From positions 1-64,000 of the forward strand of contig NBIV01000286.1 of assembly GCA_003194525.1 (NCBI GenBank): a stretch of 64,000 nucleotides of DNA. Reading direction: 5' to 3'. The notes beneath the pieces are model-generated. The model saw only the letters and a list, made by a program, of their open reading frames with translations. It did not search any database and was not told the origin of the DNA. How positions within the stretch are numbered: the first letter of the stretch is position 1; each line of letters opens with the position of its first letter. This document shows positions 11,400-22,372 of the stretch, one piece after another. This stretch comes from Gracilariopsis chorda (taxonomy: Eukaryota > Rhodophyta > Florideophyceae > Gracilariales > Gracilariaceae). Position numbers and translations under genes: made by a program.

Positions 11400-14300
11400 T
11401 TTTCAAGTTTTACGAACTAAACATATGAAATTGTGGCCTACGTCGAGAACCTGTTGGGCATTTCTAAGCAAAAGGGTTTTGTTCAACGTCTGAGAGAAGT
11501 AACAAAAGTTGGCTACAAGAATTCTGAAGGAACAGCAACCTTCATCAAAACCCATCGCCAGTAACAAGCTCTTTTCATCAACCCTGGCGCATCTAAGTTT
11601 CGGACCAACACTCGACCCGTCAAAGCCATCCTCCAAGGTCTTTCAGCAACCGCAAATCCTTTCTCTCACATCAATGCATCCCTGCTTTCGGCTGCCACGC
11701 CTACAATCATATCCAAAAAAGAAGGGCCTTGGAAGCATTTGCTTCAGTTGGTGCGCAGTCTCGTCTGAATTAGCATCTAAACACTACAGAAACTCACAAC
11801 AAGCACCCGTCCTCGAATTTCTTGCTGCATGGCGCAACAACAACTGCAGACCCTACTGTTTGCAAACTTCTATCAGCGCTAAGCCGAATGAAAAATCATC
11901 GCCATTTCATTGACAGAATTCTAGCAACTCAATCGAACGGAGATCCCACTCAGGGCTTTTATGACAAGAAGAAGGTCAAAATACGCAGCAGAGGTAGAAG
12001 GCGAGCTCCCAATGCGAGCCAAGCCAACTTTATCACGATTTAGACCTCGATGGAAAAGCAATGCAGACCTTGCAAGCCATAAAAGTGGGCAGTTACCCAG
12101 AAGACGTAGCGCAATGTGACTGTTAATATACATTGGACTCCATCGCGCAACTTTATCAAATGCGTAGCACAATTCCTAATAGCAAACAGTTCATCCGTCC
12201 AAAATACTCCACTATCGCCAATGCTTGGCCTCTCCCAACTCAGAAGATGGGCACAATCAATCTGGAGAACGATCAACGCTACAGCATTACAATTTCTGCA
12301 CACATTTCAAAGCAAGTTCACAACAAAATTTTCTTTTTAAGGTAAATTGTGCAATGGTACGCCTGGGTTCTCTTTGAACAAGGAAAAAGATTCAATATAC
12401 GTTCGTAACCGAAACTGAAGCTCAATTACATAGTTTTTTGGACCCCAAATGGCTACATTCTGAAGTATCCATCCATATCCGCAAGCGTTCAAACACCTCA
12501 GCGTTTCACGCACGCCCTATCCACAAATTATTTGTCAGCACACGCAGTTTAGATTAACAAGTTTGCCTATGGATAAATCCCACCTCATACAGCCCAGCCT
12601 CCAATAACCAAACCAACTCCAATCTCCCACTCTACCACAACTTGCGACGCTATCACTCGCACTTTCCACCAATGGGACTTGCCCTATAACAACATCGACC
12701 CACGTAGTATACAAGAAATGGTTAAGAGAAACTCACCTGCCCTACCCCCAATTCGCAAGAGAGCGCACCCAAACTCAGCTATTTTAGGTAGTTGCACGCT
12801 AGTTTCGCCAGCAACCCATATAGAAAACCCTTTCACGTTCATAAGTTTGGAGAATCATATCTTCCGACACCAGTGGACCCATTCTCACACCTTCCAAGCA
12901 CGGCAGTCGAGACTTCACCGTATTCATAGAAACCTTAGTACGGCTTTTTGTCGCGTTTTACACGGCAGACCACAACCAAACCTCCAAGCTTATTACAACC
13001 ATCCTAACCATATCGTAAGCCGAGTTCGAACGGGTTCGTCTGCTGTTTTCTTCCGATTACGCCAGAGAATTCACATCAGCAGTCACAGTGGCCGTGTTGC
13101 AAAGCTACAACGGAACACAAAACCCTTACACTGCTCAACGCCCACAAGAAAACGCGATTGGTGAGCGCGAGATCAGCATCCTTACACAAATAGCCAGTGC
13201 CGCTCCCTTCCACAACAAACGTCCTAATTCCTATCCAGGGAATATGTCTTGCGAGGTGCTGTTTGCAGATACAATCACACGTTACACAAATTCACATTTT
13301 AATCCTGTACATTGATTGCCATGAACACTCACCACAGTTTACGCACATGTCCATATTCGGCCAATTTGGCCGGGCTCCAATAATAACTGACAACACTTCA
13401 CTCAGAAAGCTTTGCATTAGAGGCGTATTGGCTCGATATATGCACGGAAGTACTGACACCCACATCAGAATTCTTGAAATTGGATCCGGTCGATATCCCT
13501 AAGGTCGAAATGTTCACCTCCACCCATATGTCCCCCAAAGCGACCACGTGGCTATGCACGCATTTGTCTTCAAAGCTATCCACATCCATGGATCCCCCTG
13601 TGAGATTAAAAAGAACTCCCACAGCCCATGTCCCAAACACAAACTTGACAATACTCACACAGCAGTCTTTGGGCAGTAGCACACAACGCAGAACTTGAAA
13701 AACTCGACAAACTGATCGTCATAAGAAGGATTCGAACAGAACCGCTACAACTCAAACTCATACATTTAACTAGGAAATGTTGGTAAAAACACCAGTTCTT
13801 GGATTCAGTAGAAATCTCAAAGCTCGTCTTGCTGTACGAGGAGATTCTAAGAACCCCCCAATATACACTTCCTGACCGCTAAACATCGCACTATACTGAA
13901 AGTTGTAGTGGGAGTTTTATTGACTTTGCTAAGCAAAAATGACCAAACTCACACCAGGAATGATTATCGCTCGTCTGGACAAGCTAGTGGCAAACCACTC
14001 TTATTTCCACATCCACACAATCTGATATATTGCTGCTGCCTTTAGTTCTCACCGCAATTCAGAAAACAGGTTTCAGTCAGAAAAACGCTTGTAACACCAG
14101 ACGTCATCCTTTCTACTATGCAGAAGCTCCACATTCTCGTTCCATTAGGTCTTGAAGATATTCCATTCACCAAAAAGAGCAAAACAAAGTCAAGTTTATC
14201 TCATATTTTCTCACATCTTATGCGCAAAAAGGTGTAAATAAGACCCAAACGTCAATGCCACTACAAAAAGTTGATCCCAAGCACTACACCCCATCCTCTG

Positions 14301-14465
14301 TCAGTGGTCTGTAGCTCAGTTGCAGATCAGTTGCCATTGGTCTATCCCAGCATCGATGCGCATGGAACCACCCTTGAACGAAGACGTGAGGAGAGGGATC
14401 AGAAAACTGGTTATATCCGTGAGGCAGCCTTTCATCTTTTTCAAGAGCAGCCGAAGTTTTTGTAG
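11400..14465 (+). mobile_element. heavily decayed Ty1/copia relic
   Basis: Plus-strand relic. The clearest part is a copia-type integrase core at about 12.88-13.3 kb, where short motifs in several frames recall the family (for example SDYARE and an E-containing QENAIGERE). Copia-like integrase C-terminal wording follows near 13.35-13.45 kb, and an RT-like entry motif (LKARLAVRG) near 13.82 kb. The order integrase before reverse transcriptase is the copia order. Many breaks; old. Limits are approximate and no LTR pair was found. Confidence 0.5.
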
Positions 14466-15790
14466 CGCATTGCGCTGCTGGGGAAACTAACCGCTATCAG
14501 GAAAACTAAGAGACGGCTGAGTCTGGCAGGAAGAGCCTGGAAGGCCCAGATTAGTTTGAATCCCAATCTTGGGTATATTTTACCAACGGAAGTACGATTA
14601 CTGGGCGTTGCACACCACTCTCAAAGGGACCAGTGTCCAATAGACTTCCTAACAATCTGTCCGTCTTGACACAAGACCTATGAGGCGACCGGAAAGGTCG
14701 CATAGCGACGGGAAACGTGGGCACAGTCCCAAGATTGGACCAGCGTCCGAGTGAGGGCCTACGCTTGCGTCGTGAACAATGCTTTGACCGAACACCTAAC
14801 GGGTGGCGATAGGAGTGCCTGGTACCTCTCAGATTGTGCCAGAGCCCAGACGTGTACGTTTGCTACAGCTGCGTCGTCTGGCCCTCGAAGAAAGCGATGC
14901 TCACTAACAGGGATTCGTGTCCGCACCCAAATTTCATGGTGGACTCAATAGGTTAGCTGGCTACTCAGACGGCAGCATTGCAAGTATCTTAATGGGATAA
15001 CCGACAGTGCAACGCGCACTAAAAGCACCCGAAGGCTGATAGTGACGAGGAATGAACTGGTAGTACCCGGCTAGTGTGGGACACGAGGGTGACCTCGATT
15101 ATAGTTGCGAAGGCTATAGGCCGTATTGTTGGCGTTGACACTAGATTAAGTCTAGGAAGACTTGTGTTTCAATACCAGTAATGGAGTTCCGGAGCCACCA
15201 ACAGTCCGGCGTAGTTTACTCAGAAGCTGGAGCATGGTATTGGCTCACAAATATGGCCGGCCATTACGGCAGTTGTCCAATTATTAGTATACTGTAATAA
15301 ACAAAGTACATAAATGTAGAAGTGTATACGCGCCCGCGTGCTGCAGTCGGCCAAGGGCTGGTGCAACATGTGGACAAGTCATGCCTGATGGGCACGTAGT
15401 GCAGCGCAGTAGTGCCGTTAAAACATAAACATTTCAGGGTACCACCTTCTAAATTAACAGTGCGGCTGCACCGTAGTCGCCAGGCCTCTGGATTCTATAT
15501 GAGGGAAAGGGCTAAACTACACGACGTAGATAGTGCAAGCGAGTCAGCGCGCATTTGCACAAATAAAAAGAGAGTGTCAGCGGACACGTGCCACGGCGAG
15601 CTGCACTAGTGCCCGTGCCACCTCAGATCTTACTGTAGCCAATAATACGCCCCTATTTTGGATTTAAACCAGTAGATCCGCAGAGTCAGGGCATTGTCTC
15701 TATCCCTGCTCTCTCTGGCCGCCAAGTCATCAAAACGTAAATGAGATGTAGATGCAGTCGAGGTCACCGCGCGGCGTCGTCAAATTGTGT
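14466..15790 (+). other. unassigned stretch between the copia relic and the MULE island
   Basis: No convincing gene. The 14.55-14.95 kb part repeats short words, for example GGACCAGTGTCC near 14630 and GGACCAGCGTCC near 14738, and may be noncoding remains of a repeat. 15.12-15.25 kb contains a TGTTGGCGTTGACA start like those of copia LTRs but no partner. 15.24-15.79 kb shows nothing I recognise. Confidence 0.3.
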
Positions 15791-15794
15791 GGGA

Positions 15795-16732
15795 ATGGTA
15801 GATACGTCAGGTTTTACGTCCTACTTCACATCTTCGACGACCCTTTCAAAGACTGCTGACTCTCTCTACATCCCAATCTCTTTCCCTGACAAATCTCGTG
15901 TACTGTTCTATTGCTTTGAGCAATGGAGCAAAAAAAAAACCTTTGATTACGTAGACATTCTCCCAGAACATGAACTATATGAAACGTTTACGTCGTTCTG
16001 GGAGAATGTTGAAAAGCGTACGCAAATGCGCATCAGCAATGGCACTGGGAGTTCCGAAGTTCTTTTTGCAGTTGTGAAGGACCATGTAGCCAGAATTCTG
16101 ATCGCAGAAGGCAAAGAAACATCACCTTTTTTTTATTACACAGTCCAAAACCTGGTTTGGAAATGTGTAGCGATTTGATCTCAACAGCTGTGTTGAACAT
16201 GGTAACTTCTGTTGGTGTGGCTTTTGCCTCATGTTCTATTGGAGTGATGGTGACAAGACTATCGAATTCATTCAAAGGAAAGAAAGAGAACATACCGGAA
16301 GAGGATTTAGAAGTGGTCAAGAAGTGGTTTAACTTTAAAGGTAATGGTGATACAGAGATAAACACCGTTGTAGTCTCGTTGAACATGTAAAACAACCATT
16401 CGAGTGTTTTGGTAGGGAATAAAATTGTCAATACGGTGCGAGGAACGCAACGATGGACGGTTTGGTTTGGAGACAGTCTTGAAATATCTCTTGATGGAAG
16501 GATTCTGAAACTGTTCTCTTTCTTATTTCCCTTTTGCCTCACAGGAGATGAAGCGCTACGTGCGGTGATATCGGAGCGGAACTACATGCTACAAGTAAAG
16601 GGTTTTAAGCGAAAAAAAAGACTCGCAGAGCTGTGGTTGCTATGTTGTTTCCCTTTTCACCATGTTCAGTGCGGACCACGGCTGTGTCCCGAAGCGAACC
16701 TGTGGCGTTGGGTACAGCCGAGCGTTGAATGA
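15795..16732 (+). pseudogene. unidentified reading frame upstream of the MULE island
   Basis: I do not recognise this protein. A good ATG (15795, G at -3 and +4) opens 127 codons to 16178. Similar-looking coding sequence then continues in another frame from about 16157, with one in-frame stop near 16388, to 16732. Composition is that of a globular protein (many Trp, Phe, Val and Lys). A pyrimidine-rich run ending CACAG at about 16512-16543 looks like a 3' splice site, so part of the frame change could be an intron and not decay. It may be the start of the same transcription unit as the MULE frame downstream, or a separate decayed gene. Confidence 0.35.
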
Positions 16733-16970
16733 GAGGATTTGATGGATGTCCATTAGAATCCGGATTCTATACATACTCATGGCGAAGTAGTTCTTTCAAA
16801 CTGACATTGTTACTGAAACAATGGTCGTACGGCTCCGGTCAGAGCATCGTTTAGAACTCCTTCGCATGAGGAAGGAAGGTAAACAACGGGAGCGTAGGAA
16901 ATGAAGCGTGGAGTGGAGCATTACAAAGCAGACTGGAAAGGAAGAAGCTTGAAAGGAAGAGCGAACATAT

Positions 16971-18773
16971 GTGAATACAGTTCTGAGAGAACAGGATGCA
17001 GGAGAAGGAAAGGTCGTGGATGTTATCATCGACCTCTGTAGAGAGACGAATATTCAGCCAATGCCGTTGGGTACGCACGACTCTGAAGCGCGTGCTATAC
17101 GGAAAAGCCAGCGAACAAAGCGTTTTCATGAGCTGAACCAACGTTCTGTTCAGAGAAGTGGGATGTGTCTACCCCTGAAGATTCGCATGAAGCGACGAGT
17201 GCAGTTTTCTGATTCTGCTCCAGTTGTAGCGGACATTGTGAACACATTGGTTGAGACATGTATATCACAGTGCTCCGAGGTGGTGCACAAAGCGCTAGAT
17301 GAGAAAACTGGAAGAAGTTCTGAAGTAAGTGGAGTATCAGGTGTAGAAGAGGAGCAGAAAAGGATTCAGAATGGAGAAGGTAGTGAAGTGGACATGGAAA
17401 TTGACGGAAACTCACCAGCAAAGACGATCAGTCGGACATAGGCACAGGTAGAAATTGAAGCTGAAGAAGGAGCGAAGGATACCGCGGCGCCTTCCGAGCT
17501 GAAGGCACAAACTGAAAAACAGATTGAAGAGAAGAAGCAGGCTGCTGAGAATGGGGGTCAAGCTCAAGAGCTGAATGATGAATTGGTAGCTTGTTCTGAT
17601 GCTCAGATACAGGAGAAGCCGCACATGGAGCTACCATGAATGAATATGCGTGAAGGGCGCACTACGAAGACCGGGTCATGCACTGAGATTCAGGTAGAAT
17701 TACAAGAGACATTTGAAAACAATGGAAGGTGTTTAGGGGTTGATGTGAAACTTCAGGACGGTGGTGAATGTAAGACAGAACTTGCGATGTCAAACGAGAA
17801 GCTTGTCTCAGCTCTGAAAGTTTTAAACAAGGTCTTTGACCTCCCTGCACTGGTCACCTACATCGCTAAGAACCTTGGCTACCTCTATGGTGTATAATGC
17901 TTCTCAGTGTTGCAGACGAGGAAGTCGAGGTCGTCTGCGCCGCTCACCGGAAAATTGCGGTGTCTGGGGCACAAGTCGCAGTCCCGCTCCAACATTCGGG
18001 TAAAGTTCTATCCCATGGCAAGATGTTGGGTAATCGAACAGGACCTGATACACACGTACACCCCCCAACAACTTCCATGCCCCGATGATGTTGTAAGAAG
18101 AAGATTTGAGGGCATTCGCTCCTCTTTAGCCTCCCGTCTACAAGAATGGGAAGAGCACATACGGATAAATGGAGAATATGTACGTCTGTCATGCATATTA
18201 CGAACCATACCCTCCTTCCATGGAGCCGAGTTCTGCAACAGCTCATCATTCTACCTCCTAGAGCTTTCACATAGTCCTTTATCTCAAAGCGATGCAGAAA
18301 CAGGAAGCGAAGACGATATGGCGTATGGCGACTCCAGTGGGGCTGAGGACTTGTATCCCTTCTATTGCGTGTTACATAGCACGAAATTTCCTGCGAGGAG
18401 AGGTGTTTTTGATTGCCGTGCTTCGCAAAGAGGAATGCACGAACCCAAACCCGAGCTTTGGAAGCAACACTCCTCGGTTTCACAGGAAGGACGTAGGCTG
18501 GTTTCCAATCTAACGAAAAGGCCGCAGCAAGGACCTATCTCAAGGGAAGGCATCGGGAAAGGTGGCGTAAACGATGTAAAATGCTCGGATGGACTTCTGG
18601 AAAACGCGTTTAACGTCGACAGTGGCGTAAGAGGCGATTTTGGCATTAGCTCTTTTGAAGCTGACCCCCCTGTTGCTTCTCCGAACTCCTCAACACAAAC
18701 AGTGGACGCGAAATGCAAGCGTGAACCCCACAGCGCTTTGGGCGCCGAGCTAGGCTCAAAGATGAGTGAGTAG
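16971..18773 (+). pseudogene. unidentified Glu/Lys-rich frame leading into the MULE transposase
   Basis: One plus-strand frame stays readable over 1.8 kb, broken by four in-frame stops (near 17439, 17637, 17895 and 18771) with no frameshift. Frame 16971 starts at GTG, not ATG, so the true beginning is uncertain. The stretch 17.3-17.63 kb is rich in Glu, Lys, Gln and Ala and should be helical. 18.05-18.77 kb is mixed and partly acidic (SGAEDLY). I see no named domain. The same frame runs on into the transposase at 18774, so this may be a long N-terminal extension of that protein, which would be unusual for MULEs, or an accessory gene. Confidence 0.45.
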
Positions 18774-21640
18774 AGTGAAACTCTCAACGCATACGTTGCA
18801 TATGCGCAGCAGGTTTCAGATGAGCAATCCGCTGAAGAAGAAGAGGCGCTGCTCACTGATCGATTCTTAGATGACGAAGAGAACATTCATTCATGCTTCT
18901 TCGAAGACTCTGATGGTGGCATCCTGAATGAAGAAGAATCAGAATCAAAGGAGAAGGATGGCCTCGGAGAGAAGGACGAAAAGTACTGGACAGAAGATGA
19001 TAATGAAGAACTGGGCATGGAATCCGTACAGAACACGATACCGAATGAGAGAACTGAGGATTGTTTTAAAGCAGCTCTCTTAGTCTATCTGGAAACCCTT
19101 CCTTTCAATGCTCCTGGTGTCACGGTGCTGAAGGAAGTTCAATTTATCGCGGACTGCTTCGGGTACAGCTTATTCGTAAGGACGTCTATATACTTTGGAG
19201 AACGAAAGCGATCTCTGGATAAGGCGAAGTCTCCGAAGAGTCGTGGAGCTGAACGTGGGAATAGAAGGGTGCTGAAGAATGGAATCTTGAAGTGCCATCA
19301 ATACCATGACAAGATGAGGCGATGCCTCTTCTCGATAACGAGTAAGACGGAAGATTCTTGGCAGGAGGAAGATGGTGAAATGATCTACGTGGCTAATTTA
19401 AATGGGTGTAAACATGGACATGGTCCCTCTGGGAGCTTTGGTATTAGACATTTCAAGCTGCAAATGCGTTCTGAAGGGATACATATGACGAACGATTTGC
19501 ATATGAGCTTCAGAGATATGATACGATACCTGGAAGACAAGTACAATCAAAAGATAAATCCAGTATCGGCGAGGAAGGAGTTGAGGTATGCTTCCTCCAC
19601 AAGCAGTCCCCCCGATTTGGAATGTGTAAGGTTATGTGACCTGCTCTTTTCGTTGAGCCGGGAGGATGCAGGGAATAAGGGATTTTTCGCTGCGGATGAT
19701 TCGGGTAGGATGAAGTACGCTTGTTGGTCGTTTCGATAGTGGATGGAAGACTACCAGAAGTTCGGCATTGTTTCGGGGGTATCTATTGATTGTAAAGCCA
19801 TAGCCAATAGATACGGTTTCCCTCTGGTCACCATTAATGTAAGAGCCAATGATGGTCATGTGTTGACGTTTTTCATGGGGTACATGTGCTCCGAAACAAA
19901 AGAGGACTTCGTACGAGTTCTGTCCTACTTCAAGTCTATAGTCACCGTCTCACCGGCGATGGTAGTGATGGACCAGAACACTGTGTGTATAAATGCAGCT
20001 GAGAAGGTGTTCAACTCGTCCTATATAAGCCTCGACGAATGGCATCTGAACGTAAGTCAGAAGAAGAATGTGGCCAATTGCTGTAGAAAGATTGGCAAGA
20101 TGGAGTGGATGCACGTTATGAAGAAAGACCTGTTCAACCTCAGAAAGTCATATACGTCGGAAATCATTTTCGAAAGGAGAAGAATGCTAGAATCCAAGTA
20201 CTTTGATGCTTTTGACGATCGTCTCCCTGTGTGGTATAAGTAATTGTACCACTATAAGCCGCATAGGCTGGTGTCTTGCTTCTGAAACGCGGCTATACCT
20301 ACCCGTTACATGTTACAAGGAACTGGCTCCACCGAATCTTCTAACTCTGCATACAAGAAAATCATTATATCAAAGAATAATCCCTTGTGCAAGGTTCCTT
20401 GGGAGGTTTGGCGTATTTCCCAAGAACGGGCTGATACCCGGAACTTGGAGCTTGTACGAACCTTATCTTCTCTAGGTGGGAGATATCCGGAGACAAGAGA
20501 GCTTGAGCACTTTCTATCTGTAGAAGTTGTAGACAGCCTGGTGGCTGAGTACACGAACTATGACTTGGCAAACTTCGTAGATTTGAGCTTTAAGCCCTCG
20601 AAGAACTACATTCTTTGCAGCACAGAGGTTGTGTATTATTCACAGGAAGCGTGGCCGGAAGCAATCAGACACCTGGAAAGTAGTTCAACCCCAGCACTTG
20701 GACCTGTGGCTCACTTTAAGTTGAAATGGGGAAGCCATTTGAGTCAGAGCCGAATGCGTCGTTGAATGAAGAACGGTCATCACAGGAGACTGTTGTACAA
20801 TTCTCAAAAAGGTATACGGGGTCGGGGGATGACGTTAAGGCAGAGTATATTGGTGTCTGTTCCTGTAGGCAGCCCTGGTCCGTTGGTTTTGCTTGTCTTC
20901 ACATGGTTCGATGTGCTGTGGTTTATCAGGAAGAACGTCTGCGGTTCCCTGAACTACAAAACATACTAGGATTCTTCATACCTCTTGAAGCGCTTTTCTC
21001 TACATACTGGAGAAAAGATTCTTCTGCTATGACAGTCTCATACTTGGCGAAACTCAAGTCAGAGGCCCGATGCATCAACAAAGAGGAGATGTATTAAGGA
21101 CTACGCCATTTTGATGAGTCAATGGAGAAAAAGTTTATCCCCATTGACTCAGATATACTTAGAACCAGTAGAGAATACTGGGAAGTAGATGGGTACAATA
21201 CGTACATGGAAGGAAAAAACCTCTATGATGCTTTACATCGACAAACTACTGGAATTGGACGTGTTGCGGTGAGTGGAGTTCTACGTCTTTTAAGGGATGC
21301 CATCGCGGACATTCAGCAAGGAAAAGCGACACAATTCGAAGCTAGAGGTATCTTTAAAGCAAGGCTGGCTTCATTAACAGAACACGCGGAAGAAACAGAG
21401 AAAACTATCACTTTACTGCATCCATCTTCGTCTACAAAAGATTTCAGTTCATCAGGGATCCGTCCGCCAAACAATGGACGCCACAGGGCACAACGGAGAA
21501 AGAAAAGCTCCTTGGAGCGCACGAGAAAGCGAGCGAGGACAAGCCCACATTCATCCCAGGAAGCGTCTCAGAAAGACTGTCACCCACCTTCAACATTTTC
21601 AGAACCAGCTGTGCGTCGGTGTTCTCGGAATGCTAGATAG
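18774..21640 (+). pseudogene. Mutator-like (MULE) DNA transposase, decayed
   Basis: Cut-and-paste transposase of the MULE superfamily. Parts in order: an acidic lead (18.82-19.02 kb); a FAR1/WRKY-GCM1-type zinc finger with C-x9-C-x29-H-x-H at 19293-19421; the RNase H-fold catalytic core with first Asp at 19788 (SIDCKAIANRYGFPL), second Asp at 19971 (VVMDQ) followed by the WH pair, and catalytic Glu at 20334 (GSTESSNSAY); a SWIM finger CxCx9CxH at 20858-20902; and a Lys/Arg-rich tail at 21.47-21.64 kb, a likely nuclear localisation signal. Four in-frame stops (near 19737, 20241, 20286 and 21095) and one frame change near 20.73-20.76 kb make it inactive. I found no terminal inverted repeats by eye. 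Superfamily call is firm; boundaries are not. Confidence 0.85.
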
Positions 21641-22372
21641 AGGTGGTAGATCGCAAGTTTCTTAGGCAAAAGCTCAAAAATACTACGAAAATGATAGATT
21701 ATGCTAGTTTCTGGCGCTTGCCAAGTAAAAAAAAAATTTTTTCGAATTCACACTTCCATATCTGACAGAGCCTTGCCTCACCTGCACTGCACATCGCTAG
21801 TTTAAAGTTTGGAGCAAGTTTATTCTCCACTAAAAGCTAGATACACATCTCGAAATGGCGCTGGCCGCGCAGTGGCCAGCGCCCTTTCGAGCACCCAGCC
21901 AAAAATAACATTTTTATTTCCCCCTAGTTTGACTTCCAACTCATCCTCAGGAACTCATCTGGGCAGCTCTCTCCATTCTCACACACCCGACGCACTGCGC
22001 ATCAGATTCCAATACCACCCATTCCGTGGTCCGAACAGCCTCAACGACACTCCTAAACATCACTAGCCTTCTTCTCCCTCTTCCCTCTTTCCATGCCTCC
22101 TCTTCAACGTACTCTTAACCTTCAACCTTTCTTCATCTCCTCCAATCTCCTTTTCACGACCCCATCTTCACGCCCAGCACTGCACGTGTCTTAATACCCA
22201 TCTCTTTTTGCATGTTGCGTCACGCACGCCAGTACACAGCATGATGAACCATTCGGAAGTCATCAGTTGATAGGCACTCCGGCTGATGGTGCTTTCTCAG
22301 ATTTATCCTCTGCATCCATGGATGGGAATGCTTCACTGCATTTCCGCTTGCAGGCCACTCACTCGGCAACGA
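21641..22372. other. intergenic stretch between MULE frame and ParB-like gene
   Basis: No gene. Contains an A/T homopolymer junction at 21727-21740, the 39-bp hairpin at 21851-21889 and pyrimidine-rich sequence from 22.07 to 22.2 kb. It holds the converging 3' ends of the plus-strand MULE frame and the minus-strand ParB-like gene. Confidence 0.5.
21851..21889. repeat. perfect 10-bp GC-rich hairpin
   Basis: GGCGCTGGCC and GGCCAGCGCC are separated by seven bases and extended outward by CGAAA and TTTCG with one unpaired base on each side. It lies between convergent genes. It could be a small foldback element, an end of the MULE, or a structured RNA end; nothing in the sequence decides. Confidence 0.55.
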
